Positions 43,486 to 60,519 of a stretch of DNA of 64,000 nt are shown one piece after another. A model generated the notes under the pieces. That model searched no databases. It saw only the letters and a list, made by a program, of their open reading frames with translations, and was not told where the DNA came from. This stretch comes from Domibacillus indicus. Lineage in GTDB: Bacteria; Bacillota; Bacilli; Bacillales; Domibacillaceae. Every line of letters begins with the position of its first letter. Position 1 is the first letter of the stretch. The stretch is taken from assembly GCF_000970685.1 (NCBI RefSeq), contig NZ_LAJB01000003.1, positions 496,001-560,000 on the forward strand. The letters are read 5' to 3'. The position numbers and the translations under genes are program-made.

Positions 43486-44415
43486 TTAACGGCTTAAAAA
43501 TGCCTGGGCATCTGCAATCATCGTACCGGGATAATAATGAGCCGTGATATCCCGATAGTTTTTTCCCTCTTTTGCCATGCCGTTGGCACCGTATTGGCTC
43601 ATGCCCACACCGTGTCCATATCCTTTCGTCTTAATAATAACATCCGCACCGCTTACTGTTATTTCAAAATCGGCAGAAGGCAGTCCAAGCGTTTCTCGTA
43701 TCTCCCTTCCTGTAAATGACTTTTCGCCAATCACAAGTGACCCGACACGGCCTCCCGTTGTTTTTTTTACAATTGTGCCCGCAGAACCCGAGGCAGGCAG
43801 GGAGATATTTAACTTCTCCTCGACTTCCTGTTTGGGCAAAACAAGTTCCTGTTCAAAATTAGGTGCCGCAGCATCCCATGGACTGGCGACACTTTTTAAA
43901 TATGGTTCTGCTGACTGCCAGTATTCTTCCGCATTTTCTGTTTGGCCGTTGCCCGATGAAAAAAAAGCAGCGGTAATAGGCTCGTCATTGTAAATAAGGA
44001 CTTCTCCTTCGGTTTCACGGGCGGCCGCTTCAATTTTTTCTTTGTTTTCTTTGTAATCCGATCCCCACATTTTTTTCTGGTCTTCCTCATCTTTAAACAC
44101 TTGATCGTCTACCGTGTCTGTTACATCGAGTCCTTTTAATGTTTGTGTTAAGATAAACGTCCGCGCGGCAACAGCCTGTGCTTTTAATGCTTCTTTTTCA
44201 AAAGAACCCGGCATTTCTGCTGATACCACCCCTGCCACATACTCTTCAAGCGGAACAGATTCTGTTTTTTGTGTACCTGACCGGACTACATCAACGGTCG
44301 GTTCCTCATCTGCAGGAGGGCGTGTCGTTTGTTGCTCTGTAAGCCATAAGCCAGCGGCGGGGACGACAATTGCAGCAATCAAAATAAAGAAAAAGGCAGA
44401 CAGCGGCTTTTTCAA
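43486..44415 (-). CDS. spoIID: Stage II sporulation protein D
   Basis: A TTG at 44415, seven bases after GGAGGG, starts LKKPLSAFFFILI. The 309-residue protein has one N-terminal membrane segment and the SpoIID lytic transglycosylase domain, with the catalytic Glu in VSAEMPGSFEKEALKAQA and the motif KGYGHGVGMSQYGANGMA. It degrades peptidoglycan during engulfment together with SpoIIM and SpoIIP. Confidence 0.95.
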   Translation of the reverse strand: MKKPLSAFFFILIAAIVVPAAGLWLTEQQTTRPPADEEPTVDVVRSGTQKTESVPLEEYVAGVVSAEMPGSFEKEALKAQAVAARTFILTQTLKGLDVTDTVDDQVFKDEEDQKKMWGSDYKENKEKIEAAARETEGEVLIYNDEPITAAFFSSGNGQTENAEEYWQSAEPYLKSVASPWDAAAPNFEQELVLPKQEVEEKLNISLPASGSAGTIVKKTTGGRVGSLVIGEKSFTGREIRETLGLPSADFEITVSGADVIIKTKGYGHGVGMSQYGANGMAKEGKNYRDITAHYYPGTMIADAQAFLSR

Positions 44416-44442
44416 TAAAATTCCCTCCTTGCTGTATAAAAA

Positions 44443-44470
44443 GAGATATGCATGACTATACTGAATATGA
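44443..44470 (-). promoter_or_regulatory. Sigma E promoter of spoIID
   Basis: On the minus strand TCATATT (44464-44470) fits the -35 KMATATT fully. CATATCTC (44443-44450), 13 bases on, fits the -10 in part. Confidence 0.6.
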
Positions 44471-44485
44471 CCAAACATAAAAAAA

Positions 44486-44505
44486 CCGCCTGCATAAACA
44501 GACGG
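44486..44505 (-). terminator. murA terminator
   Basis: CCGCCTG and CAGACGG pair (one wobble) with a 6-base loop, followed on the minus strand by seven T. It lies 30 bases past the murA stop and just upstream of the spoIID promoter. Confidence 0.8.
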
Positions 44506-44535
44506 CCTTTTTGTAAAAATAAGATAAAAATAAAT

Positions 44536-45825
44536 TCAGCTTTTCACCGTTACTGGCGTTTCCGCTTCTTCTGTTACACGTTCAATGTCTGCACCGAGCG
44601 CTGCAAGCTTGCCATGGAAATTAACGTAACCGCGGTCAAGATGCTTTAGCTCTGTAACACGTGTGTAGCCGTCTGCCACAAGTCCGGCTATAATAAGTGC
44701 TGCTGCAGCCCGCAAATCCGTAGCTGCCACTTCTGCACCCTGCAGGTCAGACGGACCGTCAATAATAACTGAACGGCCTTCGATTTTTGCGTTAGCATTC
44801 ATGCGGCGGAATTCTTCCACATGCATAAAACGGTTTTCAAAAACAGTTTCAGTAATAACACCCGTCCCTTCCGCCTTTAACATGAGCGCCATCATTTGGG
44901 ACTGCATATCTGTCGGGAAGCCCGGATGCGGCATTGTTTTAATATCGACTGATTTTAATTTTTCAGGTCCGATTACACGAATGCCATTTTTTTCTTCTGT
45001 AACCTTAACGCCCATTTCCCGCATTTTAGCAATTAACGAGGACATGTGTTCTGCCACTGCGCCCTCGACAAGCACATTGCCGCCTGTAATAGCAGCTGCT
45101 GTCATAAATGTTCCTGCCTCAATACGATCCGGGATAATGGCATGATCGGCACCTGTCAGAACATCAACACCTTCAATTCGAATCGTTTCTGTTCCAGCGC
45201 CGATTACCTTGCCTCCCATTTTATTAATAAGATTAGCAAGATCAACAATCTCCGGCTCTTTTGCTGCGTTTTCAAGAATGGTTGTGCCTTCCGCCAATGC
45301 AGCTGCTGTCATAATGTTCTCAGTCGCACCTACACTTGGGAAGTCCAGATAAATCTTTGCGCCTTTTAATCGGCCATCTGTTTCTGCATCGATAAAACCA
45401 TTTTCAACGCGTACGCGGGCACCCATTGCTTCAAATCCTTTTAAATGCTGGTCAATGGGACGTGAGCCAATTGCACATCCGCCCGGTAATGCCACACGGG
45501 CTTTGCCATTGCGTGCCAAAAGTGCACCCATAACCAAAACAGAGGCGCGCATTTTACGAACGTATTCAAATGGTGCTTCGATTGAAAGTTCTTTTGTTGC
45601 ATCAACTGTTACCGTGTTTTTTTCAAATGTCACTTCACAATTTAAATGGCGCAGTACTTCATTAATTGTATATACGTCAGATAAAGTAGGTACGTCACGA
45701 ATGACACACTTACCTTCTCCCGCTAGCATGGTCGCTGCGATTACCGGCAGCACCGAATTTTTTGCGCCTTCAACTTTGACGGTCCCGTTCAATTGACGGC
45801 CGCCGCGGACGATAATTTTGTCCAA
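44536..45825 (-). CDS. murA: UDP-N-acetylglucosamine 1-carboxyvinyltransferase
   Basis: The 429-residue enzyme adds enolpyruvate to UDP-GlcNAc, the first committed step of peptidoglycan synthesis. The Cys117 loop ([13 protein letters not shown]), KNSVLP at residues 22-27 and [11 protein letters not shown] are diagnostic. The catalytic Cys is the fosfomycin target. The position ahead of spoIID is as for murAA in B. subtilis; ywmB, which lies between there, is missing here. Confidence 0.96.
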   Translation of the reverse strand: MDKIIVRGGRQLNGTVKVEGAKNSVLPVIAATMLAGEGKCVIRDVPTLSDVYTINEVLRHLNCEVTFEKNTVTVDATKELSIEAPFEYVRKMRASVLVMGALLARNGKARVALPGGCAIGSRPIDQHLKGFEAMGARVRVENGFIDAETDGRLKGAKIYLDFPSVGATENIMTAAALAEGTTILENAAKEPEIVDLANLINKMGGKVIGAGTETIRIEGVDVLTGADHAIIPDRIEAGTFMTAAAITGGNVLVEGAVAEHMSSLIAKMREMGVKVTEEKNGIRVIGPEKLKSVDIKTMPHPGFPTDMQSQMMALMLKAEGTGVITETVFENRFMHVEEFRRMNANAKIEGRSVIIDGPSDLQGAEVAATDLRAAAALIIAGLVADGYTRVTELKHLDRGYVNFHGKLAALGADIERVTEEAETPVTVKS

Positions 45826-46132
45826 ACTGTTCCCCTCCGCGTCCTTTTCTATTATACATATTCAAATCAGTGGACTGATGTTCCAGCCCGGTCCAATGTC
45901 TTTTACAAACTTCGACAAAACTTCTTAAAGTTTACCATCCAAATTGCGTATTTCACAAGTGAAATTAAGCACAAATTGTAGAGACTTTGTGAAATTATTC
46001 AAAAAAAACACTCTTTTTTGTTTTCCCATCTAAAAGGGCAACAAACCTAAATTGAATATTTTTTCACAATTGCCTTCATCCAATTTATATGATTTTACGA
46101 GAAAAGGCAAGTATCTCACCGGACGCTGAAAA
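45826..46132. other. Region upstream of murA
   Basis: These 307 bases hold no gene. It is AT-rich and contains the palindrome ATTTCACAAGTGAAAT (45950-45965) and another TTTGTGAAATT half-site 23 bases further. No convincing promoter pair was found, but murA must be transcribed from here. Confidence 0.5.
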
Positions 46133-46366
46133 TTAAAATAGAAGAGGAAGCTGGCGGGCCCACTGCATATAGTTTAAAAAAAAGCTGCTTACTGCTGATC
46201 CGATTACAATGGAGAGCAGTAAATAAAGCATACGGGCCCGGGCAACCTGGTTTTTGCGAAAAAGCTGATCAAGCCGAAGTGACTGTAAAGCCCAAAACGA
46301 CAGGCCAATGCAGAAAAGACTGAGAATCATGCTGATCAATGCTTCCTGTCCGAATGACTCAATCAT
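46133..46366 (-). CDS. ywzB: DUF1146 membrane protein YwzB
   Basis: The 77-residue protein has two membrane segments (about 8-28 and 45-68) with SLFCIGLSFWALQSLRLD and VARARMLYLLLSIVIGSAVSSFF, typical of DUF1146 (YwzB). It lies downstream of atpC as in B. subtilis. Function is unknown. The ribosome binding site is AAGGAG. Confidence 0.85.
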   Translation of the reverse strand: MIESFGQEALISMILSLFCIGLSFWALQSLRLDQLFRKNQVARARMLYLLLSIVIGSAVSSFFLNYMQWARQLPLLF

Positions 46367-46488
46367 GCGACTTCTCCTTTTTAATAGTGTAGTTGGATTT
46401 AATGAAACTTTAGCAGCTCTATTGAATTCTATTCTAAAACGATTTCTTTCGTGATTATGGAAGACGTCTGCCGCAGCACCAAACAGGA

Positions 46489-46526
46489 AAAAGCTGCCCG
46501 TTAATTTTAGCGAACGGACAGCTTTT
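46489..46526 (-). terminator. Terminator of the atp operon
   Basis: AAAAGCTGCCCGTT and AACGGACAGCTTTT form a 14-position stem with one wobble pair and a 10-base loop, directly after the atpC stop. Confidence 0.88.
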
Positions 46527-46528
46527 CA

Positions 46529-46954
<426 letters not shown>

Positions 46955-46959
46955 CTATA

Positions 46960-48399
<1,440 letters not shown>

Positions 48400-48462
48400 T
48401 TACATCAATTTATTTCTCTTTAAAAACATCTTAACGGGACAAAGTTACCCCGGCTAATCGCT

Positions 48463-49329
<867 letters not shown>

Positions 49330-49402
49330 TCACCACCCTTTTTGTGTTTGATGACGCAGACAGGGCGGACGTCCGGTAGACGGTACCGCCCTTCTTCTGC
49401 TT

Positions 49403-50923
<1,521 letters not shown>

Positions 50924-50959
50924 TCATTTTCTTTAAGAAGCCTGCTGCTTCTTTCAAAT

Positions 50960-52273
<1,314 letters not shown>

Positions 52274-52278
52274 TTTTC

Positions 52279-52506
<228 letters not shown>

Positions 52507-52569
52507 TTATTTTTAAAAACATGATTTACTGAAAAAATGTTTGTCCAATGGCTGAACAGGTAAATTATA

Positions 52570-53686
<1,117 letters not shown>

Positions 53687-53692
53687 AGAATG

Positions 53693-53917
53693 CTAGTCTC
53701 CTGAATTGAAATGTTGAATTGTCCGCACCATGGCGTATACTCCTGCCGAGAGTCCTCCCAGCAGTCCGATGATTAAAAAAAGAGGCACTGTATCGAAATG
53801 ATTGTCAAGCCACAAGCCTGCAAAAATACCGGCAATCATCGAGCCGGCGAGCTGAGCAAGAATCGCACTGTAAAGCGCCATTGCCCTAAAGGCACCGTTA
53901 TTCTGATTCCGGTTCAT
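53693..53917 (-). CDS. AtpZ/AtpI-type small membrane protein
   Basis: The 74-residue protein has two membrane helices (about 14-35 and 45-65): SMIAGIFAGLWLDNHF and FLIIGLLGGLSAGVYAMV. It fits the AtpZ family (F0F1-ATPase assembly/putative Mg2+-Ca2+ transport). It is the first gene of the atp operon. Many Bacillus relatives carry such a gene ahead of atpI. Confidence 0.82.
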   Translation of the reverse strand: MNRNQNNGAFRAMALYSAILAQLAGSMIAGIFAGLWLDNHFDTVPLFLIIGLLGGLSAGVYAMVRTIQHFNSGD

Positions 53918-54010
53918 TCACACACCTCAATCGCATGCTTGACAACATAAAAAACAGCGGCAAAAAAACGGTTACACTATGTATAAAACCCATTCTCCTT
54001 ACCCTTTGTT

Positions 54011-54039
54011 AGCATACAATAGCCGTTTTTCAATGTCAA
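54011..54039 (-). promoter_or_regulatory. Sigma A promoter of the atp operon
   Basis: On the minus strand TTGACA (54034-54039) and TATGCT (54011-54016) are exactly 17 bases apart. Transcription would start near 54004, about 90 bases before the first gene. Confidence 0.85.
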
Positions 54040-54137
54040 TGTGTTGCGGGCGAAAACCTCAGTGCCTGACACGGATATTTCACAAAATGCTCATACTTTT
54101 TTCGTTTTTTCCGAACAATTCTTTTAAAAAGGAAAAA

Positions 54138-54162
54138 GGTCGTCCGCTGTTATGGGACGACC
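54138..54162 (-). terminator. mnaA terminator
   Basis: GGTCGTCC and GGACGACC form an 8-bp stem with a 9-base loop, followed on the minus strand by TTTTTCC. It separates mnaA from the atp promoter. Confidence 0.87.
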
Positions 54163-54174
54163 GGCTTCTACTAC

Positions 54175-55323
54175 TTAGTTTACCTCAAAGCGATCCGGCT
54201 TGTTTGCGGCTGCTTTGAAATAATAGCGGATCGCATCGCAAATGCGCCGCGACGCTTCACCGTCTCCATAGGGATTCGATGCTTTTGACATTTTCTCGTA
54301 AGCCGCATCATCTGTTAAGAGTTCTGAGGCGAGCGAGTAAATGGTTTCTTCATCGGTGCCGGCAAGCTTTAATGTTCCTGCCTCGATTCCTTCAGGACGC
54401 TCTGTTGTATCCCGCAAAACAAGAACCGGCACACCAAGTGACGGGGCTTCTTCCTGTACACCGCCGGAATCCGTCAAGATAATGTGGGCCCGCTCCGCAA
54501 AGTTATGGAAATCAATAACATCGAGCGGTTCAATCAAGTGGATGCGCGGATCATTGCCAAGGATCGAATCAGCTGTTTCCCGGACCACCGGATTTAAATG
54601 AACCGGGTAAACAACCTGAATGCCTTTATGATCCTCAACAAGACGCTTAATAGCGCGGAACATATTTTTCATTGGCTCCCCGAGATTTTCGCGGCGGTGG
54701 GCAGTCATTAACACAAGACGGTCATTCCCTAGCTTTTCAAGAACTTCATGTGTGTACTCTTCTTTTACTGTTGTTTTAAGTGCATCAATTGCCGTATTTC
54801 CTGTAACAAAAATGGAATCTTCTTTTTTGTTTTCCTTTAAAAGATTTCGCTCAGACTGCGCTGTAGGAGAAAAATGAAGATCAGCCATGACACCTGTCAG
54901 CTGGCGGTTCATTTCTTCCGGAAACGGCGAGTACTTATTCCATGTGCGAAGACCGGCTTCCACATGCCCGACCGCAATTTGATTATAAAACGCGGCAAGG
55001 CCCGCCACAAATGTTGTTGTTGTGTCACCGTGAACGAGGACGATATCCGGCTTGACTTCTTTCATTACTTTATCAAGGCCTTCAAGCCCGCGCGTAGTGA
55101 CATCAATCAATGTCTGGCGGTCCTTCATAATATTTAAATCATAGTCGGGTGCAATATTAAAAATGTTCAGCACCTGGTCAAGCATTTGGCGGTGCTGTGC
55201 GGTTACGGTTACGATTGCTTCAAATTCTGCCGGGCGTTTTTTTAATTCCAAAACGAGCGGCGCCATTTTAATCGCTTCCGGCCGTGTACCGAAAATCGTC
55301 ATTACTTTAATCGGGCGATCCAT
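54175..55323 (-). CDS. mnaA: UDP-N-acetylglucosamine 2-epimerase (non-hydrolysing)
   Basis: The ATG at 55323 behind AGGTGG starts MDRPIKVMTIFGTRPEAIKM, the family start. The 382-residue enzyme interconverts UDP-GlcNAc and UDP-ManNAc for teichoic acid linkage units or the secondary wall polymer on which SLH proteins depend. Motifs are VHGDTTTTF, HVEAGLRTWNKYSPFPEE and LTDSGGVQEEAPSLG. It follows upp by 19 bases. Confidence 0.95.
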   Translation of the reverse strand: MDRPIKVMTIFGTRPEAIKMAPLVLELKKRPAEFEAIVTVTAQHRQMLDQVLNIFNIAPDYDLNIMKDRQTLIDVTTRGLEGLDKVMKEVKPDIVLVHGDTTTTFVAGLAAFYNQIAVGHVEAGLRTWNKYSPFPEEMNRQLTGVMADLHFSPTAQSERNLLKENKKEDSIFVTGNTAIDALKTTVKEEYTHEVLEKLGNDRLVLMTAHRRENLGEPMKNMFRAIKRLVEDHKGIQVVYPVHLNPVVRETADSILGNDPRIHLIEPLDVIDFHNFAERAHIILTDSGGVQEEAPSLGVPVLVLRDTTERPEGIEAGTLKLAGTDEETIYSLASELLTDDAAYEKMSKASNPYGDGEASRRICDAIRYYFKAAANKPDRFEVN

Positions 55324-55342
55324 TTTTTCCACCTGCTTTTCT

Positions 55343-55972
55343 TTATTTTGTTCCAAATAACCGGTCGCCGGCATCGCCAAGCCCCGGTACAATATAGCCT
55401 TTTTCATTTAGTTTTTCATCTAAAGACGCAATATAAATATCCACATCGGGATGCGCTTCTTTTAATAAGTCCACGCCTTCAGGAGCCGCAATCAGACACA
55501 TAAATTTAATATGTTTGGCACCGCGTTTTTTCAAGGAATGAATGGCTTCGATCGCCGAACCGCCTGTAGCGAGCATCGGGTCCACAACAATAAAGTCGCG
55601 GTCTTCTACATCAGTCGGCAGCTTCACGTAGTATTCAACCGGCTGAAGCGTTTCCGGATCCCGGTACAGGCCGACATGTCCTACTTTTGCCGCCGGGATC
55701 AGCTTGAGGACGCCATCCACCATTCCGATACCCGCGCGCAAAATCGGAACGATCCCCAATTTTTTGCCGGCCAGCACTTTCGCTTTTGCATCACATACCG
55801 GTGTCTGAACCGTTACCTCTTCAAGGGGCAGATCACGTGTAATTTCAAATGCCATAAGTGTGGCTACTTCATCTGTTAACTCACGAAAGTCTTTCGTGCC
55901 CGTGTTTTTATCCCGGATCATTGTCAGCTTATGCTGGATAAGCGGATGATCGAATACGTAAACTTTTCCCAT
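55343..55972 (-). CDS. upp: Uracil phosphoribosyltransferase
   Basis: The start is the ATG at 55972 behind AAGGAG, giving 209 residues. It has the PRPP loop [14 protein letters not shown] and the uracil site near [13 protein letters not shown] at the C-terminus. It converts uracil and PRPP to UMP. Confidence 0.96.
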   Translation of the reverse strand: MGKVYVFDHPLIQHKLTMIRDKNTGTKDFRELTDEVATLMAFEITRDLPLEEVTVQTPVCDAKAKVLAGKKLGIVPILRAGIGMVDGVLKLIPAAKVGHVGLYRDPETLQPVEYYVKLPTDVEDRDFIVVDPMLATGGSAIEAIHSLKKRGAKHIKFMCLIAAPEGVDLLKEAHPDVDIYIASLDEKLNEKGYIVPGLGDAGDRLFGTK

Positions 55973-56202
55973 TATATTCACTCCTTATTTAACGATCATA
56001 CAAAATCAATCCTATTTTACTTGAAAAGAGAGTGATGGGCAACAAACTGAGAAATCCCCCTTTCCATTTGGGCAGTAGAGCTCTAAGAGAGTTTTCTCAC
56101 TAAAGCTCTTGCTCAGTTCCCATAAAAAGCGCAGCAGCACTTTATGTCTTTATGTAAACAATTCTATTCCCCGGGAAATTACACGAGGAGCCGCTAAAAT
56201 AA

Positions 56203-56230
56203 AAACTGCCGGCGCTAAGGCCGGCAGTTT
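56203..56230 (-). terminator. glyA terminator
   Basis: AAACTGCCGGC and GCCGGCAGTTT form an 11-bp stem with a 6-base loop, followed on the minus strand by TTTATTTTA. Confidence 0.9.
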
Positions 56231-56233
56231 GGA

Positions 56234-57475
56234 TTATACTTCCTGATATAAAGCGTATTTAGAGGTTAAAGCCACAACGCGCTCTGCCGCTTCTTTCAAT
56301 ACTGCTTCATCCTCGTGGTTTTTCAATGTTTTCGCAATAATGGACGCTACTTCATCCATTGCGGCAAGATCAAATCCGCGTGATGTTACCGCTGCTGTAC
56401 CGATACGGATACCGCTTGTAACAAATGGGCTTTCCGGATCGTAAGGAATCGTATTTTTGTTAACGGTAATGCCGACCTCATCCAGTACGGCTTCGGCTAC
56501 TTTTCCTGTTAAGCCAAGCGAGCGAAGATCGATCAAAAGAAGGTGGTTATCTGTTCCGCCTGAAACGATATCAATCCCTTCGTTTTTCAAGCCTTCAGCC
56601 AAACGGCTTGCATTGTCGATGATGTTTTGTGCATATGTTTTAAAATCATCCTGCAGTGCTTCACCGAACGCAACCGCTTTTGCTGCGATAACATGCATTA
56701 ACGGACCGCCCTGGATTCCAGGGAAAATAGCTTTATCAAGCTTTTTGCCAAACTCTTCTGTTGACAAAATCATACCGCCGCGCGGGCCGCGGAGCGTTTT
56801 ATGCGTTGTCGTTGTGACAAAATGCGCGTAAGGAACCGGGTTTTGATGAAGGCCTGCTGCAACAAGTCCGGCGATATGCGCCATGTCTACCATCAAGTAA
56901 GCGCCCACTTCATCAGCGATTTCACGGAATTTGGCAAAGTCGATTGCACGCGGGTAAGCACTCGCACCAGCTACAATCAGCTTCGGCTTATGCTCAAGCG
57001 CTTTTTGACGAACATCTTCATAGTCGATAACCTGCTCGTCTTTTGTTACTCCGTACTCAACAAAGTTATACTGAACGCCGCTGAAGTTTACCGGGCTTCC
57101 GTGTGTTAAATGGCCGCCGTGAGATAAATTCATGCCAAGAACCGTATCGCCGGTTTCTAATACTGTGAAGTAAACACCCATGTTTGCCTGTGCACCCGAG
57201 TGCGGCTGAACGTTTACGTATTCTGCACCGAATAGCTGCTTCGCGCGGTCACGCGCCAGGTCTTCCACCACGTCAACATGCTCACAGCCGCCGTAGTAAC
57301 GCTTGCCAGGGTAACCTTCTGCGTACTTGTTCGTTAAAACTGAACCCTGCGCTTCCATTACTGCTTCTGAGACGAAGTTCTCTGATGCAATCAGTTCAAT
57401 TTTCGTCTGCTGGCGCTTCAGCTCATCTTCAATTGCTGCAAATACAGCCGGATCTTGCGCTTGAATTTTACTCAT
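56234..57475 (-). CDS. glyA: Serine hydroxymethyltransferase
   Basis: The 413-residue PLP enzyme converts serine and tetrahydrofolate to glycine and methylene-THF. It shows [26 protein letters not shown] as [10 protein letters not shown], and the PLP-Lys motif [15 protein letters not shown]. It is monocistronic, with its own terminator. Confidence 0.98.
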   Translation of the reverse strand: MSKIQAQDPAVFAAIEDELKRQQTKIELIASENFVSEAVMEAQGSVLTNKYAEGYPGKRYYGGCEHVDVVEDLARDRAKQLFGAEYVNVQPHSGAQANMGVYFTVLETGDTVLGMNLSHGGHLTHGSPVNFSGVQYNFVEYGVTKDEQVIDYEDVRQKALEHKPKLIVAGASAYPRAIDFAKFREIADEVGAYLMVDMAHIAGLVAAGLHQNPVPYAHFVTTTTHKTLRGPRGGMILSTEEFGKKLDKAIFPGIQGGPLMHVIAAKAVAFGEALQDDFKTYAQNIIDNASRLAEGLKNEGIDIVSGGTDNHLLLIDLRSLGLTGKVAEAVLDEVGITVNKNTIPYDPESPFVTSGIRIGTAAVTSRGFDLAAMDEVASIIAKTLKNHEDEAVLKEAAERVVALTSKYALYQEV

Positions 57476-57608
57476 CGTTGTTCCCCTTCCCGATCTATAA
57501 AATAATGTGTAGCAATAGTCGTTAAAAAAGCTTCTTTCATAATAACACTTTTTCCGAATCTTTCAACTCTATTTTCTGCTTTTTTGCACAATTTTCATAA
57601 AAAAAAGA

Positions 57609-57632
57609 GCTGTCTTCTGCAAAAAAGACAGC
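57609..57632 (-). terminator. Terminator after ywlG
   Basis: GCTGTCTT and AAGACAGC form an 8-bp stem with an 8-base loop, followed on the minus strand by TCTTTTTTTT. Confidence 0.88.
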
Positions 57633-57638
57633 AATTTC

Positions 57639-58217
57639 TTAACATTCCGGGCCGTTCAAATCGCTTACATTCGTTTTTTCGTAAACAGCACGAGGACCGC
57701 CAATCAATTTCGGACGTGTTCTCGCCATTACGACATGTGCAGCTCCGACAGAATGGCTGGATGTGCGCACGGGCACGGCTACATGCTTTAAGTGCATGCC
57801 AATCAGTGTATCTCCAATGTCAATGCCTCCATCCGCCTTTATCGATTCAACGAGTATACAGTTCTTTTGCTTAAATGCGTATGCTGCCATGGCACCGCCA
57901 GCTGTACGCACGGGCACTGCAGCCACTTCATCATAGCCCAGTTTCTCGGCCATCTGAGCCTCAAGAACAACAGCCCGGTTTAAATGCTCACAGCATTGAA
58001 ACGCAAGACGCACGCCTGTTTTTTCTGCAAAAGCATGAAGCTCCTCGTAAAGAGCGGCGGCTATTTCCTCTGTTCCGGCTGTGCCAATTCGCCCGCCGGC
58101 GACTTCAGAAGTGGAACAGCCTACAACAAACAATTGTTCTTTTTTAAATTGCGCCTGCTCCTGCAGTTCCGAAAGCAGCTCCTTCAGTTCCTGCTTGTAC
58201 GTTTGAAGCTCGTCCAT
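57639..58217 (-). CDS. ywlG: UPF0340 protein YwlG
   Basis: GTG (58220) and ATG (58217) are adjacent and both overlap the rpiB stop; the ATG is given here. The 192-residue protein shows VVGCSTSEVAGGRIG, CCEHLNRAVVLE and GIDIGDTLIGMHLKHVAVPVR, which identify the YwlG family (TIGR01440). The function is not established. Coupling with rpiB is as in B. subtilis. Confidence 0.9.
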   Translation of the reverse strand: MDELQTYKQELKELLSELQEQAQFKKEQLFVVGCSTSEVAGGRIGTAGTEEIAAALYEELHAFAEKTGVRLAFQCCEHLNRAVVLEAQMAEKLGYDEVAAVPVRTAGGAMAAYAFKQKNCILVESIKADGGIDIGDTLIGMHLKHVAVPVRTSSHSVGAAHVVMARTRPKLIGGPRAVYEKTNVSDLNGPEC

Positions 58218-58666
58218 CACTGCCCGCTCTTCTCTTCGTATTCAGCAATTTTGCCGATTCGTGTTGCATGGCGGCCCGCTTCAAAATCAGTTGTCAGCCA
58301 CGTCTGGGCGATTTCTCTTGCAAGGCCTGCTCCAATTACACGTTCTCCCATTGTAATGATGTTTGTATCATTATGCTGGCGCGTCAATTTAGCACTGTAC
58401 ACATCATGGACAAGTGCACAGCGGATGCCTTTTACTTTGTTTGCTGCAATCGACATGCCAATCCCGGTTCCGCAAATTAAAATCCCCCGGTCAAATTCAC
58501 CGGCCGCTACTTTTTCCGCCACTGGAAGTGCATAGTCGGGGTAATCAACCGACGTCTGGCATTCACAGCCAAAATCTTCGTACTCAATACCGAGCTCTTC
58601 CATTAATGATTTAATTTCTTCCCGAATATTAATGCCGCCATGGTCTGATGCAATTGCCACTTTCAT
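58217..58666 (-). CDS. rpiB: Ribose 5-phosphate isomerase B
   Basis: The 149-residue protein has DHGG at 9-12, Cys65 in LICGTGIGMSIAANK (the catalytic Cys of RpiB) and LVHDVYSAKLTRQHND. It interconverts ribose 5-phosphate and ribulose 5-phosphate. The ribosome binding site is AAGGGAG. The B. subtilis gene is ywlF. Confidence 0.95.
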   Translation of the reverse strand: MKVAIASDHGGINIREEIKSLMEELGIEYEDFGCECQTSVDYPDYALPVAEKVAAGEFDRGILICGTGIGMSIAANKVKGIRCALVHDVYSAKLTRQHNDTNIITMGERVIGAGLAREIAQTWLTTDFEAGRHATRIGKIAEYEEKSGQ

Positions 58667-58724
58667 GTAACATGCTCCCTTCCATTTTATCTCTGTTGTT
58701 ATTTTCTCATATTTCCCGTAAAAA

Positions 58725-60014
58725 CTACAATTTGAACCGTGTAATCACAGATTTTAAATTCTCTGCCTGCTGCTCTAATGTTTGCGTCACACTGTCCATT
58801 TCCTGAATCATTTCCGATTGTGTCCGGGCTGCATGGGTTACTTCATTGGCACCGGCTGATGTTTGTTCGGCGATGGCTGCGACTTCCTGTGACTGGTGTG
58901 TTGTCTTCTCAATTTTGTTCATTTGCCCATCAACAAGCCGAGAAATTTCTTCTACTTCTGCCGCCATTTCTGTAATTTTGCTGCTTATTTGGCCGACGGC
59001 TTCCTGTGCTGATGCTCCTTTTTCAATCCCGTCTTTTGCTGCTTCCGCTTGAGCGGTGATTCTCTGGACAACATGTCCGACTTCCAGCTGGATTTGCTTC
59101 ACAAGACCGGAAATGCCTTTTACCGCTTCAGCACTTTCATCCGCCAGCTTCCGGACTTCTTCTGCTACGACTGCAAACCCTTTCCCATGTTCACCGGCAC
59201 GCGCTGCCTCAATGGAAGCATTCAACGCAAGCAGGTTGGTTTGTGCGGCAATATCTCCTACAAGCCCAATAACATTGCCAACCTTGCGCGCATTTTCTTC
59301 AAGCGAGCGAACCGCTTCAAGCGATTCAAGATTTCCTGCGGCTAATGAATCCATTCCAGAAATAAGCGATTGGAATGCTCGTCTGCTTGTATCTAATTCT
59401 TTGACCATTTCTTCCGCTTTGTCCGCAGACCCCGCTGCTTTCTTTTGAACAGATCCAGCAATTTCCGTTACTTCTTCCATCGCTTCTGCGGCAGCCTGCA
59501 CAGCATGGGCTGAACCTTCAGCGCCGCCGGCAATTTCTTCAGCCGTCCCTGCCATAGTGCCTGCCTGGTGTGTCGTCTGCCTGCTGATTTGAGCAATACG
59601 GCCGACACTTTCATTCGTTACAGCAAAGTTGCTTTCAATGCTTTGAACCATTGTACGCAGACTGGTTAGCATTTCATTGAACGCCGCTCCAAGCGCACGG
59701 ATTTCATCGTCACTTTTCGGCAGTTCCACTTCCTGTTTAATTTGTCCCGCTGCCGCCGCTTGAGCCGCCGATTGAAGGCGGGCAATCGGGTTGACAACGT
59801 ACGAAGCAGCAAAATAGGCCAGTATCGCCGACCACCCAATGCCCATTGCCAGCGTCATAAACGTAAACAGCTTTTCATTTACCTGCGAGAAATAAACCGG
59901 GTATAAATAATACATAAACAAAGCACTAAACGAGTAGGTAATCACTGCAAGCAAGGCAACAAGCAGGACGAGCTTTTTCCGAATGCTAAATGAATATTTT
60001 TTTCTTCCGCTCAT
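58725..60014 (-). CDS. Methyl-accepting chemotaxis protein with minimal sensor
   Basis: The 429-residue protein has two membrane segments (about 14-36 and 45-70) separated by fewer than ten residues. There is thus essentially no extracellular domain. HAMP follows ([15 protein letters not shown]), then the signalling domain with the hairpin tip [26 protein letters not shown] in family form. It must sense something inside the membrane or cytoplasm, or relay from another protein. It overlaps ywlE by ATGA. No mcp is known to me at this place in B. subtilis. Confidence 0.92.
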   Translation of the reverse strand: MSGRKKYSFSIRKKLVLLVALLAVITYSFSALFMYYLYPVYFSQVNEKLFTFMTLAMGIGWSAILAYFAASYVVNPIARLQSAAQAAAAGQIKQEVELPKSDDEIRALGAAFNEMLTSLRTMVQSIESNFAVTNESVGRIAQISRQTTHQAGTMAGTAEEIAGGAEGSAHAVQAAAEAMEEVTEIAGSVQKKAAGSADKAEEMVKELDTSRRAFQSLISGMDSLAAGNLESLEAVRSLEENARKVGNVIGLVGDIAAQTNLLALNASIEAARAGEHGKGFAVVAEEVRKLADESAEAVKGISGLVKQIQLEVGHVVQRITAQAEAAKDGIEKGASAQEAVGQISSKITEMAAEVEEISRLVDGQMNKIEKTTHQSQEVAAIAEQTSAGANEVTHAARTQSEMIQEMDSVTQTLEQQAENLKSVITRFKL

Positions 60015-60433
60015 TTTCTTTTCTCCTTCTTAAGCCACCGGCTTATATAAAAATCCAACTCTTCGAATGTTTTCCGATAAGCTGAATCCGGACCGCCGAA
60101 TGGATCTGCTACGTCTCCTTCTCCACCTTTAAGCAGCGTAACTTTTTCACGAAATTGAGGAAAATGAATATCAATTAATTGTTTATGGGATGAAGTCATT
60201 GTCAAAACGGCATCTGCCCACTCTAGCAATTCTTCGGTCACCTGGGAAGACGTATGGCTGTGCTGGATATTATTTTCTGTCAGCACCGTCATTGTTCCCT
60301 TTGAAGCCGGTTCACCCGGGTTTGCATACAATCCCGCTGACCTTACGCTCCAGTCCGGCCGTTTGCTGTGCAAAATCGCTTCTGCCATTGGACTGCGGCA
60401 TGTATTGCCTGTACATACAAACAAAATATTCAT
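60011..60433 (-). CDS. ywlE: Protein-arginine phosphatase YwlE
   Basis: The 140-residue low-molecular-weight phosphatase has the loop CTGNTCRS: nucleophile Cys7, Thr11 (which in YwlE selects phospho-arginine) and Arg13. The general-acid Asp lies in [11 protein letters not shown]. It reverses McsB-type arginine phosphorylation that marks proteins for ClpCP. The ribosome binding site is GAAGGTGATG. Confidence 0.93.
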   Translation of the reverse strand: MNILFVCTGNTCRSPMAEAILHSKRPDWSVRSAGLYANPGEPASKGTMTVLTENNIQHSHTSSQVTEELLEWADAVLTMTSSHKQLIDIHFPQFREKVTLLKGGEGDVADPFGGPDSAYRKTFEELDFYISRWLKKEKRK

Positions 60434-60491
60434 AAATCATCACCTTCGTATCCGTTTTCTTTCATTATAATGGAACAGTTTACATGAAAAT

Positions 60492-60516
60492 AGTCCTTTT
60501 CTGTATGAAAAGGACT
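60492..60516 (-). terminator. mntP terminator
   Basis: AGTCCTTTTC and GAAAAGGACT form a perfect 10-bp stem with a 5-base loop; ATTTTC follows on the minus strand. Confidence 0.8.
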
Positions 60517-60519
60517 TTA

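Noticed and set aside
57540-57580. PurBox-like CCGAA upstream of glyA
   Set aside because: Only the core matches; the flanks deviate and no inverted partner was found.
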